This document shows positions 15,500-23,419 of a stretch of DNA of 30,716 nucleotides, in pieces. The translations under genes were made by a program, and so were the position numbers. Position 1 is the stretch's first letter; every line of letters begins with the position of its first letter. The notes under the pieces were generated by a model. That model did no database searches and was not told where the DNA came from. It saw only the letters and a program-made list of their open reading frames with translations. The stretch is taken from NCBI GenBank assembly GCA_964530525.1, contig CAZHBH010000024.1:1-30716 (forward strand), in the 5' to 3' direction. This DNA comes from CAYNQN01 sp964530525 (GTDB taxonomy: Bacteria > Actinomycetota > Acidimicrobiia > Acidimicrobiales > Acidimicrobilacustridaceae).

Positions 15500-17585
15500 C
15501 GTGCCTCCCATCGGCGGGCTTTCCGGCTTCCGCCAGGTGTGTGGACAAGAAGTCGGCTGCGCTTCGGACAGCTGTCGTGGTCTCAGGCAGGAACGCGAGG
15601 AGCTGGAAGCAGTGCACCATCTCCGGATAGACCTCGATGCGGGCAGCAACCCCCGCCCTGAGAGCGACGGAGTGGAGACGGGTCGCTTCGTCCCGAAGGG
15701 TCTCAGCCGTGCCGACCTGGATCAGCATCGGTGGCAGGCCGGAGAGCTCGGCATGCATAGGCGAAGCCAGCGGGTGGTCTGGCGCGACGTCACCTAGGTA
15801 GGCCCTCGCCATGTTGGAGAGCATGAGCTTGTTGACCACGGGATCCAGGCCTGGTTCTGCGTCGAGTGACTGGGCGCTCACCGTCATGTCGACGAAGGGG
15901 GACATGAGCACAGCCGCCACCGGCATGGGCCCACCCACATCGCGCATCGTGGCCATCAGGGCGAGGGCAAGACCTGCGCCGGCCGAGTCGCCCGCCAACG
16001 CGAACCTGCTCACGCCGACATCGGCGATCGTGCTGCACGCCCTTATGGCGTCGTCGAGTTGGTCGGGAAACCTGTGCTCTGGAGCCAGGCGAAAATCCAC
16101 CACCAGGCACCGGCCCCTTACGGCACGTGCGAGTCGAGAAGCGATCTCGAAGTAGGCGGAAGCGCCGCCAATGGTGAACCCTCCCCCGTGGAGGTAGAGG
16201 ACGGTCGGGCCCGAACGGTGCTCGAGCGTGCCCACCCAGAAGGCGGTCGCGCTGTCGTCGATGGGCTCGACCACCACGTCGGGGGCCATCGGCAGGTGCT
16301 CCGCCACGAAGCGACGATGCGCCTTCCGCATGCCAGAAGGTCCCGAGACGATCTCCTCGGGCTTGAAGATGGTCCCCCAGATCATCCGCGCCCGCTCGGT
16401 TGCGAGTGGACGGTCCGCCGCCGCAAGGGTGTCGTACGCGTAGAGCCAGCCCCAATGGGCGCGCCCATCCGGATCCGCCTCCATGAGGCCGGCCAAGCGG
16501 GCGTCACGACTGTCTCGATGCTCTCCGGCGAGCTGGGCGTCACGTTGTAGGAAGAGTGCGAACCGCTGAGCACGGAGGACCCGGGGCACGCGGCGTTGCT
16601 CGTACTCCGAGAGCGCTTCGCGTAGGTTCGACGCCTTGCGCAGGCAGGCCGAGAGCACCCAAGCCGACTCGATCCCCAAAGCGTCGCCCTGGCCTAGCTG
16701 CGGTGCCGTGGCACCCACCGCCTCGCCCACTGCGACGACGCAGCCGTCGACGTGGCGCGTCGCCGGTTGCCCGACGTCGACATGCTGAGGCTGCATCCCA
16801 CCGACCACACTCACCGCACGCCGCAGCTCCTCGGACCAGCCTTCCGGTCGTCGGATGGATGCCAACCACTCCAGCGCGGCAGATGGATCGCCCGGATCCG
16901 TGACGCAGAGGAGGTCGATGGCTCCCCCTGCCCGAAGCGCTCTCGCTGCCACGCCTTCCCCGAACCAGTCGAAGCGGCCTCCCGGCCGATCGGGGGCAGC
17001 GACCTCTCCAAGCATGGCTCCCTCGAGGAGAGTGCGCCGAACATCCAGTCCGAGCACGGGCGGATCGGATGAGACAGACGGTCCCAGTCGGAGACCGGAT
17101 CCGTCAGGGGCTCCACACGCCAGGACGACCAGGTCGGCGCTGAGCACCTCCCCGCCCCTCAACACCACCTCGGCCTGAGGTCGATCTCCTCGCACCGATG
17201 TGCAACGTTCACCCCAACGAACCTCAACACCCGAGAAGCGCTTCTGCATGGCCTCGACCAACCGAGACTCCTCGACGAGCCACGAGGCAGCGCCCCAGAT
17301 CGCATCCCGATCACAACCCAGCGAGAGCTCGTACAGGGGCGATCCGTCCGTGCTCTCCCACCGCTGGCCCGCGTAGCACCAGGGCGAGGCGTCCTCTTCC
17401 CATCCCGGTGCGATGCGGTCGAGCGCCCTCGTGGCGTTGGCCGTCACCTCCACGAACCTCTCGGGACGTCCTCCGGATCGCAGCCCGTGCGCTTGGTCGA
17501 CGATCGTCACCTCCCAGCCCTGCCGTCCGAGGCTGCAAGCCACGGCCGAGCCCACGACGCCGGCTCCCACGACCGCCGCTCTCAC
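15489..17585 (-). CDS. Fusion of FAD-dependent monooxygenase-like protein and HSL-family alpha/beta hydrolase
   Basis: A single 698-residue frame. Residues 1-345 resemble UbiH/PHBH-like flavoproteins: GAGVVG at 7-12 in the Rossmann loop, Asp30 ending the second strand, and a second FAD site VVAVGEAVGATAPQLGQG (284-301) with Glu288 in place of the usual Asp of the GD motif. Residues about 440-685 are a hormone-sensitive-lipase-type hydrolase: oxyanion HGGG 466-469, nucleophile Ser534 in GDSAG, acid Glu628 or Asp632, and His658. The 350-440 linker probably forms the cap. The start is GTG. Oxygenation followed by ester or lactone hydrolysis in one polypeptide is the obvious guess. No frameshift or stop separates the halves. 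Confidence 0.85.
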   Translation of the reverse strand: MRAAVVGAGVVGSAVACSLGRQGWEVTIVDQAHGLRSGGRPERFVEVTANATRALDRIAPGWEEDASPWCYAGQRWESTDGSPLYELSLGCDRDAIWGAASWLVEESRLVEAMQKRFSGVEVRWGERCTSVRGDRPQAEVVLRGGEVLSADLVVLACGAPDGSGLRLGPSVSSDPPVLGLDVRRTLLEGAMLGEVAAPDRPGGRFDWFGEGVAARALRAGGAIDLLCVTDPGDPSAALEWLASIRRPEGWSEELRRAVSVVGGMQPQHVDVGQPATRHVDGCVVAVGEAVGATAPQLGQGDALGIESAWVLSACLRKASNLREALSEYEQRRVPRVLRAQRFALFLQRDAQLAGEHRDSRDARLAGLMEADPDGRAHWGWLYAYDTLAAADRPLATERARMIWGTIFKPEEIVSGPSGMRKAHRRFVAEHLPMAPDVVVEPIDDSATAFWVGTLEHRSGPTVLYLHGGGFTIGGASAYFEIASRLARAVRGRCLVVDFRLAPEHRFPDQLDDAIRACSTIADVGVSRFALAGDSAGAGLALALMATMRDVGGPMPVAAVLMSPFVDMTVSAQSLDAEPGLDPVVNKLMLSNMARAYLGDVAPDHPLASPMHAELSGLPPMLIQVGTAETLRDEATRLHSVALRAGVAARIEVYPEMVHCFQLLAFLPETTTAVRSAADFLSTHLAEAGKPADGRHDEP

Positions 17586-17686
17586 GCTGCCCCCGCCGTG
17601 GTGAGTGGCGCGATCAGACGGCGAACGCTTCTGCTGGGCGAAGGGGCTTGCGCACCGTTGTGCCCTGAGCGGAGCATCACCAGACC
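17586..17686. promoter_or_regulatory. Divergent promoter region
   Basis: 101 bases between two divergent starts (GTG at 17585 leftward, ATG at 17687 rightward). Both promoters must lie here or within the neighbouring gene ends. It holds TTCT-N6-CGAA at 17629-17642. No clear -10 boxes are seen. Confidence 0.5.
17629..17642 (+). promoter_or_regulatory. Candidate operator half-palindrome TTCT-N6-CGAA
   Basis: Reads TTCTGCTGGGCGAA, 45 bases before the dioxygenase start. It is near-identical to the minus-strand copy at 14131-14144. It could be an IclR or TetR site, but the pattern is short. Confidence 0.3.
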
Positions 17687-18517
17687 ATGGAGACCTCGAT
17701 CAGCCAGGCTTGGCAACGGTCCCGCTCTCCGGTGAAGCCGGGTCAGGTTGAGTCGTTCCGGCGCAACGGTTGGGTGGTGGTTCGCGGCCTGATCCCGTCG
17801 GAGATCGCGACCGGCTTGAGGCAGCGCCTCTGCGAGATGGCTGGGCCCGACCACTACAAGCCACGACGAAAGGTCCGTGCCGGAGGGGGCAGGGGCGACG
17901 ACGAGTTCCTTCGTCAGGTGCGAACCCTGGCCGACCCTGCCGCGACGGACTCCGACATCGCAAGGATCGCCCGCTCGCCCCGTGTGGTCAGCCTCGCTTC
18001 TGCGCTCGTCGGCACCGATCCGGTCCGCTACATCAGGACCAACGGCTTCGAGAAGCCGCCCCAGGCCGAGGGCAGCTTGCCCACGGCCCTCCACCAAGAC
18101 TTCCCCTACTACCCCTTCGACCGCGCCGGGTCGATCCAGATCTGGATCGCCCTCCAGGACACCCCTGCGAAGATGGGCACGCTGCGGTTCGTCTCGGGAA
18201 GCCACCGCCGCTACGGGCCACTCGGCCGTTCGAACCTGGGTGCACTCGAGGAGGAGCGCCTTCGGCGCCGACTCGGCCCCCACCGCCTCTCCCCGCGGCT
18301 GCACCTGGCACCCGGCGATGCAACGATCCACCACGACCTCACCGTCCACTGCGCCGAGGCCAACGTCACCGACACTGCCCGATGGGCGATGACCGTCACG
18401 TTCTCCCCCGACGACGTTCGGTACACCGGTGCGCCGTATTGGCTCACCGACGACCTCGACTTGGAGGTGGAGGGGTTGCTGGATCACGATCGCTTCCCTT
18501 TGTGCTCGGCGTTCTAG
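17687..18517 (+). CDS. Phytanoyl-CoA dioxygenase family (PhyH) protein
   Basis: A 276-residue Fe(II)/2-oxoglutarate-dependent oxygenase. The metal triad is visible: His136 and Asp138 in LHQDFPYYP and His221 in TVHCAEANVTDTARW, with Arg232 placed to bind 2-oxoglutarate. GTLRFVSGSH (164-173) is a family motif. PhyH proteins hydroxylate acyl-CoAs or small lipophilic molecules at unactivated carbons. It is the only such oxygenase in the window and stands divergent from the FAD/hydrolase fusion, so it may perform an early hydroxylation in the same pathway. The ATG is at 17687-17689; the ribosome-binding site is weak (GGAG 12 bases upstream). Its stop overlaps the opposing gene's stop in CTAG. Confidence 0.88.
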   Translation: METSISQAWQRSRSPVKPGQVESFRRNGWVVVRGLIPSEIATGLRQRLCEMAGPDHYKPRRKVRAGGGRGDDEFLRQVRTLADPAATDSDIARIARSPRVVSLASALVGTDPVRYIRTNGFEKPPQAEGSLPTALHQDFPYYPFDRAGSIQIWIALQDTPAKMGTLRFVSGSHRRYGPLGRSNLGALEEERLRRRLGPHRLSPRLHLAPGDATIHHDLTVHCAEANVTDTARWAMTVTFSPDDVRYTGAPYWLTDDLDLEVEGLLDHDRFPLCSAF

Positions 18518-19428
18518 GTCCCCAGCGGTAGACCCAAGCGCCGGCAGACGTACCTGAGCTCCGCCATTGCCTCTTCGGGTTCCCACGGTTCGCCTGCCTC
18601 CACCTCGGCCAGGTGGTCGCGCACGGCCTCGGGCGAGAGGTCGGCATCGACATAGCCCTCGGTGATCCCGATCACGACCTTGGCCACACGTCCCGCCCCG
18701 ACGCTGTAGATCTCCCCCGTCGTCGGGCACGTCTCGTGCGCAAGCCACGTCACCACCGCCGAGACCGGAGCTGGATCGAACGCTTCGGCCACATCCCCGA
18801 GCGCCGTCGCCGTCATGCGGGTGGCCGCCATGGGGGCGATGCCGTTGACGTGGATCCCGTGTCGAGCGCCCTCGACCGCGCCCACCTTCACGAGCCCTAC
18901 GAGACCCGCCTTGGCGGCTCCGTAGGCCGCTTGGCCGAAGTTGCCGAACAAGCCGGCGTTGGAAGTGGTCAGAACGATCCGCCCAAAGCCCTGCTCTCTC
19001 ATCAACGGCCAGGCGGCGTCGGCCAGGTACATAGACCCGAACAGGTGGACGTCCACCACAGCTCGCACGTCGTCGAAGATGAGCTTGCCCAGGCTCTTGT
19101 CTCGCAAGATCCCCGCGTTGCTAACCACCACGTCCAGCCGACCGAACTCATCGCGAGCGTGCGCGACCACGGCGGCCGCGCCTTCAGGAGTGGCTACTGA
19201 GGTGTAGTTCGCCACGGCCACTCCGCCCCCTTCGCGGATCTCCCGCACGACGGCCTCGGCCGGGTCCTCCCCGGCGCCGTCCCCGGTCAGGCTGCGGCCC
19301 GTGTCGTTCACGACGACCGCCGCCCCGCGACTGGCGAATGCGAGCGCATGCGACCTGCCTATGCCCCGTCCGGCCCCCGTGACGACGACGACCCGGTCGG
19401 TGAAGGAGAGAACCTCCGAGGTCATCAC
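18514..19428 (-). CDS. SDR of the peroxisomal multifunctional enzyme (HSD17B4) type
   Basis: A 304-residue SDR like the N-terminal dehydrogenase domain of MFE-2/HSD17B4. TGAGRGIG is at 17-24, the long insertion with VNDTGRSLTGDG is at 40-51, SNAG at 103-106, Ser156, Tyr169 and Lys173 form the active site, and NGIAPMAATRMT follows. The C terminus (about 240-304) extends past the SDR core as in that family. It oxidises a secondary alcohol, often a 3-hydroxyacyl-CoA or steroid. It is ATGA-coupled to the 6-oxocamphor-hydrolase-like gene, so it could supply that enzyme's diketone by oxidising a hydroxyketone, as the 6-hydroxycamphor dehydrogenase does in camphor breakdown. It is convergent with the dioxygenase gene, with overlapping stops. 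Confidence 0.88.
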   Translation of the reverse strand: MMTSEVLSFTDRVVVVTGAGRGIGRSHALAFASRGAAVVVNDTGRSLTGDGAGEDPAEAVVREIREGGGVAVANYTSVATPEGAAAVVAHARDEFGRLDVVVSNAGILRDKSLGKLIFDDVRAVVDVHLFGSMYLADAAWPLMREQGFGRIVLTTSNAGLFGNFGQAAYGAAKAGLVGLVKVGAVEGARHGIHVNGIAPMAATRMTATALGDVAEAFDPAPVSAVVTWLAHETCPTTGEIYSVGAGRVAKVVIGITEGYVDADLSPEAVRDHLAEVEAGEPWEPEEAMAELRYVCRRLGLPLGT

Positions 19429-20198
19429 GACTCACCTCCCGTCGGCCATGATTCGTAGGCTGCCAAACCTTCCAGAGCCAGGCCGAAGCCAAGGTTGTCG
19501 AGCATCAAGCGCTTGAGCTGGTGGGTGAACACTGCCCGCGTGTAGCGCAGCGCCGTGGTGGGCTGGCGCGCAAGGTCCGCTGCGACGGCCCTCGCCCGGA
19601 GCATGAGCTGAGCTGAAGGCACCACCTCGCCCACCACACCCAGCTCCTCGGCGCGGCGTGCGTCGATCCGCTCGCCGGTCAACAAGAACCGCCGTCCACG
19701 GTTGAAGCCCAGCAACAGAGGCCAGATGACGTGGACCCCGTCACCGGGCACGGCTCCGTACCTGAAGTGAGGCGCGTCTTGGAACACAGCTCGCTCCGAG
19801 GCGACGACGACATCGGAGAGGACGGCGAGCTCCGCGTGCACCCTCGCTGGGCCGTTCACGGCCGCCACGACGGGGGCCCCTATGTCGAGCAGAGCCCCGA
19901 GCAACCGCTGGCCATGCGAGAAGATCTTGTCCCACTTGGCAGGCCCCATCGTGCCCACCCAGCTGTCGTCGAGCTCTTCACAGAAGCTCTCGCCAGTGCC
20001 CGTCAGCAGCACCACCCGGTTCTCGACGTCGGCTCCTATCGTCGCGAAGCAGTAGGCCAGCTCGGTGTGAGGGCCGTCGCCCCACACCAGAGGGCCCCCG
20101 TCCGTGTGGAGTCGGACCTCCAAGACGCCCGCTTCGTCACGTCGAAGTGCCACATGATCGAAGGCGTCGACGTAGTCGTCGAGACTTGGTGGTCTCAT
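19425..20198 (-). CDS. 6-oxocamphor hydrolase-like beta-diketone (retro-Claisen) hydrolase
   Basis: A 257-residue crotonase-fold protein, exactly the length I recall for Rhodococcus 6-oxocamphor hydrolase (CamK). The resemblance is end to end: LVWGDGPHTELAYCF, LTGTGESFC, FQDAPHF, VPGDGVHVIWP and GRRFLLTGERIDAR. All four residues implicated in that enzyme have counterparts: His121, His144, Asp153 and Glu243 (His122, His145, Asp154 and Glu244 in CamK). The glutamate pair of enoyl-CoA hydratases is not kept: position 144 is His. It should cleave a C-C bond in a cyclic beta-diketone by hydrolysis, giving a keto acid without CoA. It is ATGA-coupled on both sides, to an IclR gene and an SDR. Confidence 0.85.
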   Translation of the reverse strand: MRPPSLDDYVDAFDHVALRRDEAGVLEVRLHTDGGPLVWGDGPHTELAYCFATIGADVENRVVLLTGTGESFCEELDDSWVGTMGPAKWDKIFSHGQRLLGALLDIGAPVVAAVNGPARVHAELAVLSDVVVASERAVFQDAPHFRYGAVPGDGVHVIWPLLLGFNRGRRFLLTGERIDARRAEELGVVGEVVPSAQLMLRARAVAADLARQPTTALRYTRAVFTHQLKRLMLDNLGFGLALEGLAAYESWPTGGES

Positions 20199-21019
20199 CG
20201 CTCTCCTTCGGGTTTGATCCCCCCGATGGTGGAAGTGATCTGCTCGGTGGTCGACACGAGGATCGGTCCGATCCTCTGTATGACGTGGGGAGCCAGCTCG
20301 AAGGCGAAGCCGCTGATGACCAGCACGTAGCTCACCTGCCCGGCGCCGTCGAAGATCGGGGCACTCATCCCATTGTGATCCGGGTAGTACTCCCCGATGC
20401 TCACCGCGTAGCCATGGTGGCGAACCGCCGCAAGCTCCCGTCGGAAGCGTGCCTGGTTGGTGATGGCCTGCGGCGTGCGGGCCATGAGCCCGTAGCGCTC
20501 GATGAAGCGCTCGACCACCTCAGCGGGCTCCCAGGCCAGCAAGGCCTTCGAAAGCACCGACGAGTTCGGGGGGAACCTCTCGCCTATCGAGGTGGTGAGC
20601 TTGAACTTCCCTGAACCTTCGACCTTGTGTACGACCACGAAGTCCTCATCGGCGGTCCAGCGGAAGAGCAGACAGGTCTGGGAGGTCTCTCTGGCGAGTT
20701 GCTGAGAGTGCTCGATGGCGATCCGCAGGATCTGCTCGGACGCGTGGACCGCATTGGCCAGCTCCGGAAGGGCAAGTCCGAGCTCGTAGGTCTTGGTGCT
20801 GGGCTCGTAGCTGAGAAATCGTGCCTCAACGAGCGTCCGAAGGATGTTGAAGCACGTACTGCCATTGAGTCCGAGCGCGTTGGCGATCTGCGTCATCGTC
20901 GCCGGGGCGTTCTCCTCGGCCGAGAGATACCCGAGAATCGCAACGGCGCGTTCCACGGCAGGCACGCCGTTGGATCCAGACCACCTCGGCGATGGTGACA
21001 CGGTCTCGCTGATGCTCAA
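20195..21019 (-). CDS. IclR family transcriptional regulator, operon-embedded
   Basis: A 274-residue IclR protein. The winged helix-turn-helix spans about 18-80 (VPAVERAVAILGYLS, then QIANALGLNGSTCFNILRTL). The effector domain spans about 95-265 with SSVLSKALLAW and the motif VRHHGYAVSIGEYYP near 200-215. It is likely a repressor or activator responding to a pathway intermediate. Unusually for a regulator it is ATGA-coupled at both ends, between the CoA ligase and the retro-Claisen hydrolase genes, so its level tracks that of the enzymes. It would control this operon and perhaps the neighbouring SDR at 22620. Confidence 0.9.
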   Translation of the reverse strand: MSISETVSPSPRWSGSNGVPAVERAVAILGYLSAEENAPATMTQIANALGLNGSTCFNILRTLVEARFLSYEPSTKTYELGLALPELANAVHASEQILRIAIEHSQQLARETSQTCLLFRWTADEDFVVVHKVEGSGKFKLTTSIGERFPPNSSVLSKALLAWEPAEVVERFIERYGLMARTPQAITNQARFRRELAAVRHHGYAVSIGEYYPDHNGMSAPIFDGAGQVSYVLVISGFAFELAPHVIQRIGPILVSTTEQITSTIGGIKPEGER

Positions 21020-22569
21020 GAATCCGACCTCCGGATCGAGCTCAGGCTGCTACGCAGCTCTGCCTTCCTGACCTTGCCCGCGGGGGTGCGCGGCATCTCC
21101 GTGACGATCTCCAGGCGCTCGGGCGTCTTCTGCTTGGCAACGCCCAAGCCCTCGAAGTGCTCTCGCACTTCGTCGAGACTGAGCGAAGCGCCCGGGCGAG
21201 GGGTGACGAACGCGCACACCTGCTCGCCATAGCGGTCGTGATGCGCTGCCACCACCGCTGCGTCTGCCACGGCGGGGTGCTGTCTGAGCAGCTCCTCGAC
21301 CTCGGCAGATGAGATGTTCTCGCCACCGCGGATGACCACGTCCTTCGCACGCCCGGAGATGGTCAGGTAGCCGTCCTCGTCGAGGTGCCCGATGTCCCCG
21401 GTGCGGAACCAACCATCGGAGCCGAGCGCCTCCGCGTCGAGGGAGGAGTCGAGGTAGCCGGCGAAGAGCTCCGGACCCCGCAACAGGACCTCGCCCTCGT
21501 TGCCGGGCGGAAGGACGGAACCGTCAGTACCCATTATGCGCACCTCGTTGCCTGCCTGCGCCTTGCCATCGGTGCGATGGCGCCGTTCGGGTGGATCATC
21601 CACGTCAGACCACGTGGCCGACGGGAGCTCCGTCGCCCCATAGCAGCGCGACACGCGCCAACCTGCCTGCTCGGCCTCATCCAGCATCGAGACCGGAACA
21701 TCCGCGCCGCCTGTGATCACGTGGCGGAGGGGCGGAACGTCCCGTCCTGCCTCGTCGAGGATCCCCCTGACGTGGAAGGGGGTCCCGGCCATCGACGTAA
21801 CCCCGTGTCGGGCTATGAGCTCGACCGCTTGGGAGGGGTCCCACGCGTCCATGAGCACGACTGAGGTGCCTCGAACCACCGGGCCGAGAAGTGCGCTCAA
21901 ACCCGCCGTGTGCCCTGCGGGGAAGGGTTGGAGCGAGACGTCGGCGGGTTGGCCCGGTGGTGGGGTGGGCCCATTCGCCAACTCTGCGAGCAGCGAGGAA
22001 CCGCTGTGGAGGACTCCCTTGGGATCCGCCGTCGTGCCTGAGGTGTACACGAGGACGGCCGGATCGTCTGAGCGGACGGCCGAGGCCGGCAGCTCGACGA
22101 CCGGCAGCCGTCCCAGTTCCTGCCAGCCGATGGCTCCGTCCACGGGCTCTTCGCCGATGGTGACCACGTGACGCAGATCCGGCAGTGGGCCAGCAGCGGA
22201 GATGTGCGCTGAGGCGTCGACGCCGCGCCACGAGGTGGGGAGGACGATCAACCGCGCCCGTGACTGACGCAAGATGAACCCAACCTCCCTGGGGCCGTAG
22301 ATCGGAACGATGGGCAAGAGCAGCGCCCCCAAGATGCCGGCAGCGAAGTAGGCGACGGCCGTCTCGTACCAGTTGGGGGCCTGGACAGCGATCGGGTCCC
22401 CCGGACGCACGCCAAGACCCGCCCAGCGTCGGGCGACGTCGAGACCTGCGGCGTAGACCTGCGCCACCGTCGCAGAGGCCGGGCGCTGCGCGGAGTGGAA
22501 GGTCATCCGGGCTCCACCGCGCGACGCGGCACCGACCGCGAGCGCGCCAGCCAGCGTTCCACCTGCCAT
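21016..22569 (-). CDS. Acyl-CoA synthetase (ANL superfamily), canonical motifs
   Basis: 517 residues from the ATG at 22567-22569; an ATG at 22611 would leave only 8 bases to the divergent gene and is less likely. Motifs are intact: YTSGTTADPKG (about 183-193), CYGATELP (about 299-306), GWFRTGDIGHLDEDGY, GRAKDVVIRGGENISSAEVE, and PRTPAGKVRK with the catalytic lysine about 21 residues from the end. It makes a CoA thioester from a carboxylic acid. Being first in the operon whose later genes encode a retro-Claisen hydrolase and an SDR, it probably activates the keto acid released by ring opening. The ligand-binding pocket does not point to a specific acid. Confidence 0.9.
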   Translation of the reverse strand: MAGGTLAGALAVGAASRGGARMTFHSAQRPASATVAQVYAAGLDVARRWAGLGVRPGDPIAVQAPNWYETAVAYFAAGILGALLLPIVPIYGPREVGFILRQSRARLIVLPTSWRGVDASAHISAAGPLPDLRHVVTIGEEPVDGAIGWQELGRLPVVELPASAVRSDDPAVLVYTSGTTADPKGVLHSGSSLLAELANGPTPPPGQPADVSLQPFPAGHTAGLSALLGPVVRGTSVVLMDAWDPSQAVELIARHGVTSMAGTPFHVRGILDEAGRDVPPLRHVITGGADVPVSMLDEAEQAGWRVSRCYGATELPSATWSDVDDPPERRHRTDGKAQAGNEVRIMGTDGSVLPPGNEGEVLLRGPELFAGYLDSSLDAEALGSDGWFRTGDIGHLDEDGYLTISGRAKDVVIRGGENISSAEVEELLRQHPAVADAAVVAAHHDRYGEQVCAFVTPRPGASLSLDEVREHFEGLGVAKQKTPERLEIVTEMPRTPAGKVRKAELRSSLSSIRRSDS

Positions 22570-22619
22570 CGTACTGTGCCCTTGTATCCGTCTATCTTCT
22601 TTGATATTCATCTACACCT
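22570..22619. promoter_or_regulatory. AT-rich divergent promoter region
   Basis: 50 bases, notably AT-rich for this genome (TCTATCTTCTTTGATATTCA at 22590-22609), between divergent starts. GATATT at 22603-22608 lies about 11 bases before the plus-strand ATG and has no ribosome-binding site after it, which would fit a leaderless mRNA. Minus-strand boxes are uncertain. Confidence 0.45.
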
Positions 22620-23387
22620 ATGATGAAGAACTTCGCTCTGGACGGCCGGGTTGCGGTCGTCACCGGAGGAAACGGCGGAATAGGCCTCGGGATCGCCGAA
22701 GCGCTTGCCAGCGCTGGAGCGTCGATCGCCATCTGGGCGACCGACGAGGCAAAGAGTCGGCGAGCGGTGGAGGACCTCGCAGCCGGTGGCGCCGAGGCCA
22801 TCGCCGTGCGATGCGACATCGCAGACGAGCGCCAAGTGGACGAAGCCATGGCGCAGACCGTGGAACGTCTCGGGGGCGTCGACTCCTTCTTCGCCAACGC
22901 GGGGGTCCCCGGCGACGGCTCGGCCTTCGCCAGCACCTCGCTTGAGGAGTGGCGCCGGGTGACAGGAGTCAACCTCGATGGCACCTTCCTCACGCTGCGC
23001 GCCGCCAGCCGGCAGATGATCGAGCAGGCTCGGGGAGGCAGCCTCGTGGTCACATCGTCGGCTACAGCGGTGCAGGGCGCTCCCCGCAACGAGGCCTACG
23101 CTGCAGCCAAGGCCGGCGTGGGAGCGATCGCACGGGCACTGGCTGTAGAGCTGGCCCGCTACCAGATCAGGGCCAACGCCATCATGCCGGGTTGGATCGA
23201 GACGGATCTCAATCGAGACCTGCTGGCCTCCGATCCCTTCCAGGAGCGCGTGTTGCCCCGAGTGCCTGCTCGCCGCTGGGGTACGCCAACCGACATCGGA
23301 GGTGTCGCCATCTACCTGGCTAGTCCAGCCTCCGGCTACCACACCGGCGACACTTTGGTGCTGGACGGGGGCTTCTCCCTCGGCTGA
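22620..23387 (+). CDS. SDR family oxidoreductase (FabG-like)
   Basis: A 255-residue classical SDR. TGGNGGIG is at 15-22, NAG at 93-95, Ser146/147, Tyr160 and Lys164 form the active site (YAAAK), and RANAIMPGWIETDL is the usual segment after it. TGDTLVLDGGFSLG closes the protein as in most FabG-like enzymes. It reduces or oxidises an alcohol/ketone pair. Two tandem ATG codons (22620 and 22623) are possible starts and there is no Shine-Dalgarno match, so translation may be leaderless. It is divergent from the CoA-ligase operon and ends 32 bases before a convergent acyl-CoA dehydrogenase gene. Confidence 0.9.
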   Translation: MMKNFALDGRVAVVTGGNGGIGLGIAEALASAGASIAIWATDEAKSRRAVEDLAAGGAEAIAVRCDIADERQVDEAMAQTVERLGGVDSFFANAGVPGDGSAFASTSLEEWRRVTGVNLDGTFLTLRAASRQMIEQARGGSLVVTSSATAVQGAPRNEAYAAAKAGVGAIARALAVELARYQIRANAIMPGWIETDLNRDLLASDPFQERVLPRVPARRWGTPTDIGGVAIYLASPASGYHTGDTLVLDGGFSLG

Positions 23388-23419
23388 GGTAGCCGACCAC
23401 GGAACGGCGCATCCGGCCA

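Noticed and set aside
17582..18748. Minus-strand open frame of 388 codons opposite the dioxygenase gene
   Set aside because: It is antisense to a protein with a complete iron site and to the end of an SDR; there is no family resemblance or ribosome-binding site.
19425..20198. Ordinary enoyl-CoA hydratase
   Set aside because: The hydratase glutamate pair is not kept (position 144 is His), while all four 6-oxocamphor hydrolase residues are present and similarity to that enzyme runs end to end.
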